A DNA stretch of 64,000 bases, from positions 1 through 64,000 of IMG/VR virus record IMGVR_UViG_3300027714_000011, one strand, 5' to 3'. The notes below the pieces were generated by a model that made no database searches, had not been told where the DNA came from, and saw only the letters and a list, made by a program, of their open reading frames with translations. Position numbers and translations under genes: made by a program. The stretch comes from a virus. Of the stretch, positions 32,342 through 39,231 are shown one piece after another; the stretch's first letter is position 1; every line of letters starts with the position of its first letter.

Positions 32342-32933
32342 ACAATTTACATGGTGGCGTAGATTTGGCGGAGTAATGAAATTACCAAAGTCATATCTAT
32401 ATAATGGAGCTTCTGAATTATTACAGCGTATAGAGTTTGGTGAATATGAATTTAATCATTTAGGTAGAGAGATTTATTTAGAAGATAAAATATATGAAGC
32501 TAAATCCGATATCATTAAAAAGGAAAGTCCGTGGTTGAAGGGCGAAACTTTAGATGAGGCACTTGAATATGATCGCAAACAAACTAATAAACGTAAAGCT
32601 GTAATGATGAAAAAACACTTAGAGTTAGAACAGACATTATTGTGGAAGTTAGCAGAAGATCTTGCAAATGAATTCAAATTATCTAAAGAAAACGTGATAG
32701 AAATTATGGAAACATTTGATGGCACAACACGTGAACTTTATTTTAAATGCATGAGTATATCTATTAAAAAAGATATTGAACCATCTAAGATGCAGAGATT
32801 TTTTAAAGAGCAACCTAGACATATTTTAAAACCAAAGGAACGTAAATACTCTAAAATGTGGGCAGAATTAATTAAAGAACACAAATGGCAGAGATATTTA
32901 AACTGGGAAACAATTACAAAACCTAACATATAA
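32331..32933 (+). CDS. Hypothetical basic helical protein, 200 aa
   Basis: Not recognised. It is rich in Lys, Glu and Trp, with helices such as MMKKHLELEQTLLWKLAEDL. It may bind nucleic acid or protein. It shares an 11-base overlap with the previous gene. Confidence 0.6.
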   Translation: MSSRQFTWWRRFGGVMKLPKSYLYNGASELLQRIEFGEYEFNHLGREIYLEDKIYEAKSDIIKKESPWLKGETLDEALEYDRKQTNKRKAVMMKKHLELEQTLLWKLAEDLANEFKLSKENVIEIMETFDGTTRELYFKCMSISIKKDIEPSKMQRFFKEQPRHILKPKERKYSKMWAELIKEHKWQRYLNWETITKPNI

Positions 32934-32938
32934 CACAT

Positions 32939-33139
32939 ATGAATTTATTCGATACGATTTTATATTATATTTTGATAGGCGTTTGTTTTAACGCGCTGTA
33001 TGATTTTATAATTTCTAAACTAGAAAATGAATCATTGCGATTAAATATGAGAGAGCGAATAGTGGTTACATTAATTTGGCCAGTGTATATTACATTACTA
33101 ATATTTAATTCTATTAAAAACCAAAACAAAGATGAGTAA
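32939..33139 (+). CDS. Small membrane protein, 66 aa
   Basis: Two hydrophobic segments (ILYYILIGVCFNALYDFII and IVVTLIWPVYITLLIF) separated by a charged loop, so it is probably a two-pass inner-membrane protein. Function unknown. Confidence 0.62.
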   Translation: MNLFDTILYYILIGVCFNALYDFIISKLENESLRLNMRERIVVTLIWPVYITLLIFNSIKNQNKDE

Positions 33140-33323
33140 AGAAGATAATAGTTACATAGTATTTGCAGAAGATTCAACTGCAATGATGCAAGAATCATTA
33201 ATACAACAGAGTAATCCATTAACAAAGGAACGTGCTATTGAGTTTGCAGAAAGAATTAAAGATAGAGATAACCTATTCTGTGTTACCATTCTTAAAAGAG
33301 TTACTAAAGAAGAATTAAACTAA
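33132..33323 (+). CDS. Hypothetical protein, 63 aa
   Basis: Not recognised. It overlaps the end of the membrane protein by 8 bases and precedes uvsE by 12. A mixed alpha-beta pattern (SYIVFAEDSTAMMQESLIQQ). Confidence 0.55.
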   Translation: MSKEDNSYIVFAEDSTAMMQESLIQQSNPLTKERAIEFAERIKDRDNLFCVTILKRVTKEELN

Positions 33324-33335
33324 ACCAAAACAAAG

Positions 33336-34253
33336 ATGAGTAATTACGGATATTGTTGTATTAACACAACTTTGCAGAAATCAGATAAAGTTACTACTAA
33401 TCGTAGTATGATTAAACGAACCTTTGCAGATAAAGGCATAGAGTACGCATCAGAACTTGCACTACTCAATGCAAAAGACTTAGTTAAGATTATTAATTGG
33501 AATAATCGTAATGGCATCAAGCTGTTCCGTATCAGTTCTGACATGTTTCCATGGATGAGCGAGTATGAATTGTCTGATCTTCCAGATTATAATAAGATAG
33601 CAAACATTCTTAAGGGCGCTGGTAAAATAGCAATGGATAACGGTCAACGTTTAACATTTCACCCTGGACCATTCGACGTTTTAGCATCGCTTACACAACG
33701 AGTAGTTGATAAATGTATCATTGATCTCAACAAACATGGTGAAATTATGGATTTACTTGGTTTACCAAGAGATCACTCTGCACCAATCAATATACATGTC
33801 AATACTACACAAGGTGGTAAAGACGAAGCAATGCAAAGATTTGTAGATAACTTTTATTTATTAGATGACAGCGTAAGTAAACGTCTTGTTGTAGAAAATG
33901 ACGATAAGGAAAGTCAATACACTACTGAAGATCTACATACAGGTATATATGATAAAATAGGTATACCTATCACATTTGATTATCATCACCATTGGTGTCA
34001 TCCTGGAGAATTAACACAGGAAGAAGCACTTAAACTGGCATCTACGACATGGCCTAATGGTATCAAACAACTAGTACATTTTTCTTCATGTCAACAAATC
34101 CATGAAAATTCTGAACAAACTAACAAGAGAGCACATTCAGATTACATATATGAATTCATAGAAGACTACGGATTAAATTTGGATATTGAATTAGAAGCTA
34201 AAGCAAAAGAATTAGCCCTTCAAAAATACGTGAAACAATATAAAATATATTAA
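33336..34253 (+). CDS. uvsE: UV damage endonuclease UvsE (UVDE)
   Basis: A 305-residue TIM-barrel protein with UVDE landmarks: the N-terminal GYCCINTTL strand, NGIKLFRISSDMFPW, GQRLTFHPGPFDVL, the metal-binding VVENDDKESQYTTEDLH, and FDYHHHWCHPGE with ligand histidines. The enzyme nicks DNA on the 5' side of UV photoproducts, as an alternative to photolyase or T4 DenV. The length is typical. It would help a phage of sunlit water. Confidence 0.93.
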   Translation: MSNYGYCCINTTLQKSDKVTTNRSMIKRTFADKGIEYASELALLNAKDLVKIINWNNRNGIKLFRISSDMFPWMSEYELSDLPDYNKIANILKGAGKIAMDNGQRLTFHPGPFDVLASLTQRVVDKCIIDLNKHGEIMDLLGLPRDHSAPINIHVNTTQGGKDEAMQRFVDNFYLLDDSVSKRLVVENDDKESQYTTEDLHTGIYDKIGIPITFDYHHHWCHPGELTQEEALKLASTTWPNGIKQLVHFSSCQQIHENSEQTNKRAHSDYIYEFIEDYGLNLDIELEAKAKELALQKYVKQYKIY

Positions 34254-34268
34254 TATAACTAGTATAAA
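34254..34268 (+). promoter_or_regulatory. Promoter-like motif TATAACTAGTATAAA (second copy)
   Basis: Identical to 306-320. It follows the uvsE stop directly and ends 12 nt before the next ATG. Confidence 0.4.
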
Positions 34269-34280
34269 ATAAAAATATTT

Positions 34281-34493
34281 ATGAAAGGAATTTTAAACAG
34301 AATTAAAAAGTTTAGGAATATTCTTAATCAAAGACAACTTGGTATACAGAGTACACTCTTTTTAGTCTTTGCAATAACATCGTTCTTTTTGGACAATTCA
34401 AATAATTTTTGGATGTTTATTATATGTTCGATCTTATTTTCAGGACTACAAAGAATAGTTGACGAATTAGAAAGTAATAATAAAAAAAAGTAA
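34281..34493 (+). CDS. Small membrane protein, 70 aa
   Basis: A basic N-terminal segment is followed by two hydrophobic helices (TLFLVFAITSFFL and FWMFIICSILFSGL) and a charged tail. Function unknown. Confidence 0.6.
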   Translation: MKGILNRIKKFRNILNQRQLGIQSTLFLVFAITSFFLDNSNNFWMFIICSILFSGLQRIVDELESNNKKK

Positions 34494-34496
34494 ATT

Positions 34497-34742
34497 ATGA
34501 GTTTAAAAGTAGACGCGCTTAGAGCAAAGTACGTAGCGATGAGATTAGAAGCTGTCGCAACATTAGAAATTTATTCTAAAAATGCAGTAGGAATTGGTGA
34601 ACACCCTCAGGTAATTGAAGAGATGGACAAATTAGTTAGAGTTGTCGCAGATGTCACTGGATATCTAGAAGCACTAGATGCTATATTTGTTACAACAGAT
34701 GATGGAGCAATTGTAGGTGAAACAGGACCACTTAACGAGTAA
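34497..34742 (+). CDS. Hypothetical helical protein, 81 aa
   Basis: Not recognised. Helix-rich (KVDALRAKYVAMRLEAVATL), ending in an acidic tail. It is the last gene before a strong terminator. Confidence 0.58.
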   Translation: MSLKVDALRAKYVAMRLEAVATLEIYSKNAVGIGEHPQVIEEMDKLVRVVADVTGYLEALDAIFVTTDDGAIVGETGPLNE

Positions 34743-34765
34743 CATTCTTAACCAACTTAACCACT

Positions 34766-34798
34766 AAAATGGGATGAAGAAATTCATCCCATTTTTTT
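34766..34798 (+). terminator. Rho-independent terminator
   Basis: A perfect 13-base stem (34766-34778 with 34783-34795), a GAAA tetraloop and seven T residues. It closes the early-type block. Confidence 0.95.
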
Positions 34799-34800
34799 AT

Positions 34801-34809
34801 GATATATAA
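34801..34809 (+). promoter_or_regulatory. GATATATAA motif near the start codon
   Basis: An exact copy two bases after a terminator and 5 nt before the ATG of the metallopeptidase-like gene. It starts the run of genes with the capsid-targeting-like peptide. Confidence 0.55.
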
Positions 34810-34814
34810 TTCAT

Positions 34815-35513
34815 ATGAAACATTTAAAAACATTTGGTGACTTTCTAGTTGAAGGAAGATCAGCATACGATGGATTAGCATCTAAACTTACTAAAGCAAT
34901 ATTTAACAAATGGGTTAAATCTTATAAAGGCGGGAACGATGCTATTAATTACGCAGATCAAATAGAAGAAAGAGGCTTAGAATTTGATATTGAAGCTACT
35001 ATTCATATTGATAAAAAGTTTAAGGGATTTGAAGTTATTGATTCAACTGGGGCAGATGGTAGAGACGATGACGATGACGGTGATTTTCAAACACCATTTA
35101 TTAATATAGATTTTGGAATAAATCCAGAGTGGATTCCTGGTGAATGGTCAGAAGTTTATTTTCATTTAGCAGATGTTGTCCGCCATGAAATGGAACACAT
35201 TACACAAGACGGTATCGATCACGGTAATTATAGAAAGGGCAAACCTAATGAGGATGATAGTGAATTAAGAGCTTATATAAAAATGGGACTTTTACCAAAA
35301 TCACAATATCTTATGTTACCTAAAGAAGTAGATGCTAATTTACAGGGACTTAGGTTTGAAGCTAAGAAAAGAAAGAAATCAATGATCGACACTGTTAACA
35401 AATATCTGGACACTCAAGAACAAGGCGGAACTATTAACGGTGAAGAACGAGAAATTGTGTTAGATTTATGGAGACGAAGAGCTGAAAAAATAGGAGGTAT
35501 ACCTAAATTTTAA
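34815..35513 (+). CDS. HExxH metallopeptidase-like protein with capsid-targeting-like N-terminus
   Basis: A 232-residue protein. The N-terminus MKHLKTFGDFLVEGR fits the T4 capsid-targeting pattern with an L-x-E/G cleavage site at 13/14. The zinc motif is His124-Glu-x-x-His128 in VVRHEMEHITQD, with Glu171 (PKEVDANLQG) as a likely third ligand, as in gluzincin-type peptidases. An acidic Asp loop (DGRDDDDDGD, 81-90) comes before it. It may be packaged and injected, or act in head maturation. The zinc motif is visible; peptidase activity and packaging are inferred. Confidence 0.68.
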   Translation: MKHLKTFGDFLVEGRSAYDGLASKLTKAIFNKWVKSYKGGNDAINYADQIEERGLEFDIEATIHIDKKFKGFEVIDSTGADGRDDDDDGDFQTPFINIDFGINPEWIPGEWSEVYFHLADVVRHEMEHITQDGIDHGNYRKGKPNEDDSELRAYIKMGLLPKSQYLMLPKEVDANLQGLRFEAKKRKKSMIDTVNKYLDTQEQGGTINGEEREIVLDLWRRRAEKIGGIPKF

Positions 35514-35514
35514 C

Positions 35515-35967
35515 ATGAAGCATATTAAATTATTTGAAGAATTTACGGCCAATCAAGTTACGTGTGATAATTGTGGATGGTCTTGGGAAATAGAAGACGG
35601 TGGAGATGATGTGTTCCTTTGTCATAAATGCGAACATGATAATGACAATGTGATCGGAGAAGAATATGTTTTACAAGATTTAGAAAAGGAATTAGGAATT
35701 TCTTTGGATTTATGGGACAATGGAGAGTATTTAACCTTGAGTAGAATAGTAATATCTAAAGAGCATCGAGGTTCTGGAATAGGAACAGATGCAATGGCAA
35801 GGATTATAGACTTTGCAGATAAATATAGTAAAGATATAAGATTAACTCCATCTAAGGATTTCGGTGCAACTTCGGTTGCAAGATTACAAAAGTTCTATAA
35901 AGGATTTGATTTCGTAAAAAATAAGGATTATAAATATAAGGACACTATGGTTCGATACGCCAAATAA
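35515..35967 (+). CDS. Zinc-ribbon GNAT acetyltransferase with capsid-targeting-like N-terminus
   Basis: A 150-residue protein. Residues 1-10 (MKHIKLFEEF) fit the shared start, but the I/L-x-E cleavage site is missing. Residues 17-39 form a zinc ribbon (CDNCGWSW ... FLCHKC) of a type found in phage virion-associated proteins. Residues 55-150 form a GNAT fold with the acetyl-CoA loop in VISKEHRGSGIGTDAMAR (R-G-x-G-I-G) and a typical ARLQKFYKGFDFV end. Substrate unknown. It starts one base after the previous stop. Confidence 0.75.
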   Translation: MKHIKLFEEFTANQVTCDNCGWSWEIEDGGDDVFLCHKCEHDNDNVIGEEYVLQDLEKELGISLDLWDNGEYLTLSRIVISKEHRGSGIGTDAMARIIDFADKYSKDIRLTPSKDFGATSVARLQKFYKGFDFVKNKDYKYKDTMVRYAK

Positions 35968-35969
35968 TT

Positions 35970-36647
35970 ATGAAATATATTAAAATATTCGAGGATTTTA
36001 TTAAAGAGTCCGTTTCAGAAGATTCATACAATGATTACCCTAGCGCTGCTAAAAAAAATGCACAATTGGCTATTGATTGGAAAGAAAAGTACGGCAGAGA
36101 CGAAGTTGAAGCTGGAACTGCAGTTGGCTGGGCAAGAGCACACCAATTAGCTAAAGGTGAAAACTTATCAGGTGATACTGTTAAAAGAATGGCATCATTC
36201 AATAGACATCGTAAAAATTCTACAATTGCTTCAGAATTCAAAGACACTCCATGGAAAGATAAAGGTTATGTGTCATGGTTAATTTGGGGTGGAGATGAAG
36301 GTGTTGATTGGGCATTAGAAAAATCAAAATCATTATCTGAATCATTATCAATGTTTGGTCAATTTTTAAATGAAAAGAAAAAGAGTAAACCCAAAACAGA
36401 TAAACAAAAGATAAAAGATCTTACTAAGAAACAGAAGAAGTTGTCTGATAAAAACAAGGACATAGTAGATAAAATTAATAAATTGGGTAAAGATGATGAA
36501 AAAGATCCTACTGATAAATTACAAAGTTTATTATTAAAATCTCAATTGCAACAAACGGCAGCAGACGGTATGAAAGCCGCAGTTCAAAAACAACAGATAA
36601 CATTAAAGTCTAAATTAAAAACAGTTAAAAAAAGAAGTAAAGTATAA
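35970..36647 (+). CDS. Virion-type protein with capsid-targeting-like N-terminus, 225 aa
   Basis: The start MKYIKIFEDFIKESVSED has an I-x-E/S site at 13/14. Residues 22-105 form a domain seen in phage head-associated proteins: NAQLAIDWKEKYG, then GTAVGWARAHQLAKGENLSG and MASFNRHRKN. A second F-x-x-F-L-N-E string lies near 132. The C-terminal 90 residues are a Lys-rich coiled coil (KQKIKDLTKKQKKLSDKNKD). The basic tail would suit contact with packaged DNA (inference). Function unknown. Confidence 0.65.
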   Translation: MKYIKIFEDFIKESVSEDSYNDYPSAAKKNAQLAIDWKEKYGRDEVEAGTAVGWARAHQLAKGENLSGDTVKRMASFNRHRKNSTIASEFKDTPWKDKGYVSWLIWGGDEGVDWALEKSKSLSESLSMFGQFLNEKKKSKPKTDKQKIKDLTKKQKKLSDKNKDIVDKINKLGKDDEKDPTDKLQSLLLKSQLQQTAADGMKAAVQKQQITLKSKLKTVKKRSKV

Positions 36648-36653
36648 ATCAAT

Positions 36654-37196
36654 ATGAAATTTATAAAAGCATTTGAAAACTGGAACGATAAGCGAAAAGG
36701 TCCACATCCGTATGACAGAGGTTTAACTAAGAAAGAGGAAGAAGAAAAGGAAGATCAAATGAAGGATCAGGCTAAAATGGACAATGATGATCCTGATGCA
36801 TATAAAGAAATGCCTGGAGATAAAGAAGCTAGGGAAAAAGGTGAAGTAAAAACATCTAAGCATGTAAAATCCTATCACGAATTATATGGAGATGAGACTG
36901 ATGAATCATTAAGCGAAAGTGAAGATGGACCAATCGATGACGACAAAGTTGAGACCGCACTTAAAAAGAAAGAGAAAGAAACAGGTGTACCTTTAAAATT
37001 CTTAAGAACTATAATGAGAAGAGGTATGGCCGCTTGGAAAACTGGACACAGGCCGGGCACTGGAGTTCACCAATGGGGTTACGCGAGAGTTAATTCTTTT
37101 TTGACAAAACAAGAAGGTACATGGGGCGGAGCTGATAAAGATATTGCTAAAGAAGTCAGAGACGGTGGTCATGATTCAGATCTAAAGAGTTCATAA
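36654..37196 (+). CDS. Virion-type protein with capsid-targeting-like N-terminus, 180 aa
   Basis: Starts MKFIKAFENWNDKRKG, a looser version of the shared peptide. The N-terminal half is charged and probably disordered. The C-terminal half is a compact domain (GVPLKFLRTIMRRGMAAWKT, then GHRPGTGVHQWGYARVNSFL) that occurs in other phage proteins beside the G-W-x-R-A domain of the preceding gene. Function unknown. Confidence 0.62.
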   Translation: MKFIKAFENWNDKRKGPHPYDRGLTKKEEEEKEDQMKDQAKMDNDDPDAYKEMPGDKEAREKGEVKTSKHVKSYHELYGDETDESLSESEDGPIDDDKVETALKKKEKETGVPLKFLRTIMRRGMAAWKTGHRPGTGVHQWGYARVNSFLTKQEGTWGGADKDIAKEVRDGGHDSDLKSS

Positions 37197-37220
37197 TAAA
37201 CAGCCAAATTATTTTACAGA

Positions 37221-38096
37221 ATGGAATTAAAAAAGACGGCTTTTTATAAAGCTACACTGGAGTGGAGTGAAAAATTTAGAAAACTTTTACGATCCAGGCC
37301 ATATAATTTTTGGCGAAGATATATGTTTGACGTGAATAGACATGTAGATAAAATCTATATGTTACATCTGCCGCATCATATTAATAGAATGGTGAATATT
37401 GAAAAAAATCTATCTTTAATAAGAACACCAACTGGAACTCTCTTAGATCATGTGACATTGTGGGCAGGTTTTTATAAGAAAACAAAATGGGATCATAAAC
37501 TACATGAACCAGAATATTCATTAGAATATGCATGGAAATTACAACCCTCTCCCGAATTAGAAGAAAATCTAGGTAGATTACTATCTAAACATGAACGAGA
37601 AACCTTTAAAATAACATGTTCTTTGCCAGAAAGTAATATTGCTCTTGGACATTTAAGTATTCTACAAGATATTGTTGATAACAATCACGGACATGCACTG
37701 ATATTGGAAGACGATATTAGAATCTGTGATGGTTTTTCTTTCCTAATAACACGTGCAATGAATGAGTTACCAGAAGATTGGGATATTTTGTATGTATCAT
37801 ACCAACCTGTTATGTATGATTTTAAAAGTGAACCATATTCTGAGGATCTAGTTAAAATACAAAGAGGCGTTTGGTGGATGTCAGGTGTATTTGTTAGTCA
37901 ACGCGCTGCTAAAAAACTATTAAGCAATTTACCAGTCATTGGGCCTATAGATGTATGGATTAATTATCATTTTGATGATCTGAATGTATTTGGCACAAAG
38001 TATAATTATATTAGTCAAAACAAAACAATAGATTCTAATAATGAACACTCTTATCCTGTTGCTTTAAAAAATATGAAAATAAACAAGGATATATAA
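37221..38096 (+). CDS. Glycosyltransferase family 25 protein
   Basis: A 291-residue protein with the GT25 layout: VDKIYMLHLPHHINRMVNIE (42-61), the N-terminal strand and basic residues for the nucleotide sugar; SNIALGHLSILQDIVDNN, the G-x-x-x-S-H-x-like helix; HALILEDDIRI with the LEDD metal motif at 162-165; and a late WWMSGVFVSQRAAKKLL. GT25 enzymes include LPS galactosyltransferases and collagen hydroxylysine galactosyltransferases. The link with collagen is notable because this phage encodes two collagen-like fibres. Substrate is unknown. Confidence 0.82.
   Translation: MELKKTAFYKATLEWSEKFRKLLRSRPYNFWRRYMFDVNRHVDKIYMLHLPHHINRMVNIEKNLSLIRTPTGTLLDHVTLWAGFYKKTKWDHKLHEPEYSLEYAWKLQPSPELEENLGRLLSKHERETFKITCSLPESNIALGHLSILQDIVDNNHGHALILEDDIRICDGFSFLITRAMNELPEDWDILYVSYQPVMYDFKSEPYSEDLVKIQRGVWWMSGVFVSQRAAKKLLSNLPVIGPIDVWINYHFDDLNVFGTKYNYISQNKTIDSNNEHSYPVALKNMKINKDI
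38088..38096 (+). promoter_or_regulatory. Late promoter-like motif GATATATAA
   Basis: An exact copy that overlaps the stop of the GT25 gene, 27 nt before the acidic-repeat gene. Confidence 0.5.
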
Positions 38097-38123
38097 TAAA
38101 AGATTATAAAAAAATAAATTATC

Positions 38124-38645
38124 ATGGATAAGAAAATATTATCATTTGAAGAGTATGCAGCTAATAAGAAATTAGACACAACTGATGACGTAGAATTAAC
38201 AGAAGTTGAAGAGACTGAAGACGAAGAAGTTGAAGAGACTGAAGACGAAGAAGTTGAAGAGACTGAAGACGAAGAAGTTGAAGAGACTGAAGACGAAGAA
38301 GTTGAAGAGACTGAAGATGAGGATTCTGACGAAGATGAGGATTCTGACGAAGATGAGAACGTAATAGAATCATGTTCTGAACAACTAAAGAAATGTTATG
38401 AGTCTGCTATCAAAGAAGCATGTACTTATGAAGGTGATGATTATCCTGATCATACATTGGAATCTTATTTAAAAGAAAATGCAACCTTAGTAGCTTCATT
38501 AGCGGCTGAAATGCTAGAACAAGCACATGCAGAACTTGAAAAAGATGATCTTACCGTTGAAACATATGAGAGTTTATTAAATTCCATGAAAGATTCTTAC
38601 AATAAGAAAATAGAAGAATTAAAAGAAACTTGGAGTTCTAAGTAA
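38124..38645 (+). CDS. Acidic repeat protein, candidate internal head/scaffold protein
   Basis: A 173-residue, extremely acidic protein. MDKKILSFEEYAANKK resembles the shared targeting start. Residues 28-67 are five copies of VEETEDEE (the last one altered), then DSDEDEDSDEDE. The rest is helical (ESYLKENATLVASLAAEMLE). T4 has small acidic core proteins (gp67, gp68) that help build the prohead, so a core role is possible. That is an inference from composition and start. Confidence 0.6.
   Translation: MDKKILSFEEYAANKKLDTTDDVELTEVEETEDEEVEETEDEEVEETEDEEVEETEDEEVEETEDEDSDEDEDSDEDENVIESCSEQLKKCYESAIKEACTYEGDDYPDHTLESYLKENATLVASLAAEMLEQAHAELEKDDLTVETYESLLNSMKDSYNKKIEELKETWSSK
38205..38324 (+). 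repeat. 24-base tandem repeat, five copies
   Basis: Unit GTTGAAGAGACTGAAGACGA plus AGAA. Four copies are exact and the fifth is altered. It encodes VEETEDEE repeats in frame and is a likely site of copy-number change. Confidence 0.92.
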
Positions 38646-38677
38646 TGTAATTTGAGTATCATCGAATTAAACTTTTT

Positions 38678-38710
38678 AAAAGGTTCATGTATAATACATG
38701 GACCTTTTTT
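38678..38710 (+). terminator. Rho-independent terminator
   Basis: A stem of about 14 bases (38678-38691 with 38695-38708, one T-G pair), a TAA loop and six T residues. It covers an ATG at 38698 that would otherwise be taken as the start of the deaminase gene. Confidence 0.85.
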
Positions 38711-38724
38711 ATTTAAGAGATATT

Positions 38725-39231
38725 ATGCCTAGAATACCAGTAGATTTAATTTATATGCAAATGGCTTATCAAATAGCCAAACTATCATACGCCAAAAGAC
38801 GTCGAGTGGGATGTGTTATCGTCAAAGATACGCAGATTATATCTACGGGCTATAATGGAACTCCATATAATTTCGACAATGATTGTGAAGAAATACAAAC
38901 CAGATATGTTGACAATCCAGACCATATGTTAATACTAACAGAAAAGGGATATGATTGTGACAGAGGCTGCTGTTCTAAAGAAGTAACTAAACGTGAAGTA
39001 TTACACGCAGAATCCAATGCATTGGCAAAAATCAGTAAGTCTACACTTTCATCTGAAGGTGCAGATCTTTATACTACTACGTGTCCATGTTTTGATTGTG
39101 CAAAGTTAATCATTCAATCAGGTATCAAGAGAGTTTATTTCTCTGAAGATTATAGAGATATGAGTGGTGTTGAATTATTAAAAAGTGCAGGAATCGAAGT
39201 AAAAGAAGTTATATGTTGGAACGCGGAATAG
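38725..39231 (+). CDS. dCMP deaminase
   Basis: A 168-residue zinc deaminase. The active site is LHAESNAL (His94, Glu96 from the chosen start) and CPCFDCAKLI (Cys122, Cys125), the H-[AC]-E and P-C-x-x-C zinc motifs. STGYNGTPYNFDND is the substrate loop and an extra C-D-x-G-C-C cluster resembles T4 dCMP deaminase. It converts dCMP to dUMP. The ATG at 38725 is preferred because the upstream ATG (38698) lies inside a terminator hairpin. This enzyme would compete with the dCMP-specific enzyme at 332 for substrate unless regulated. Confidence 0.9.
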   Translation: MPRIPVDLIYMQMAYQIAKLSYAKRRRVGCVIVKDTQIISTGYNGTPYNFDNDCEEIQTRYVDNPDHMLILTEKGYDCDRGCCSKEVTKREVLHAESNALAKISKSTLSSEGADLYTTTCPCFDCAKLIIQSGIKRVYFSEDYRDMSGVELLKSAGIEVKEVICWNAE

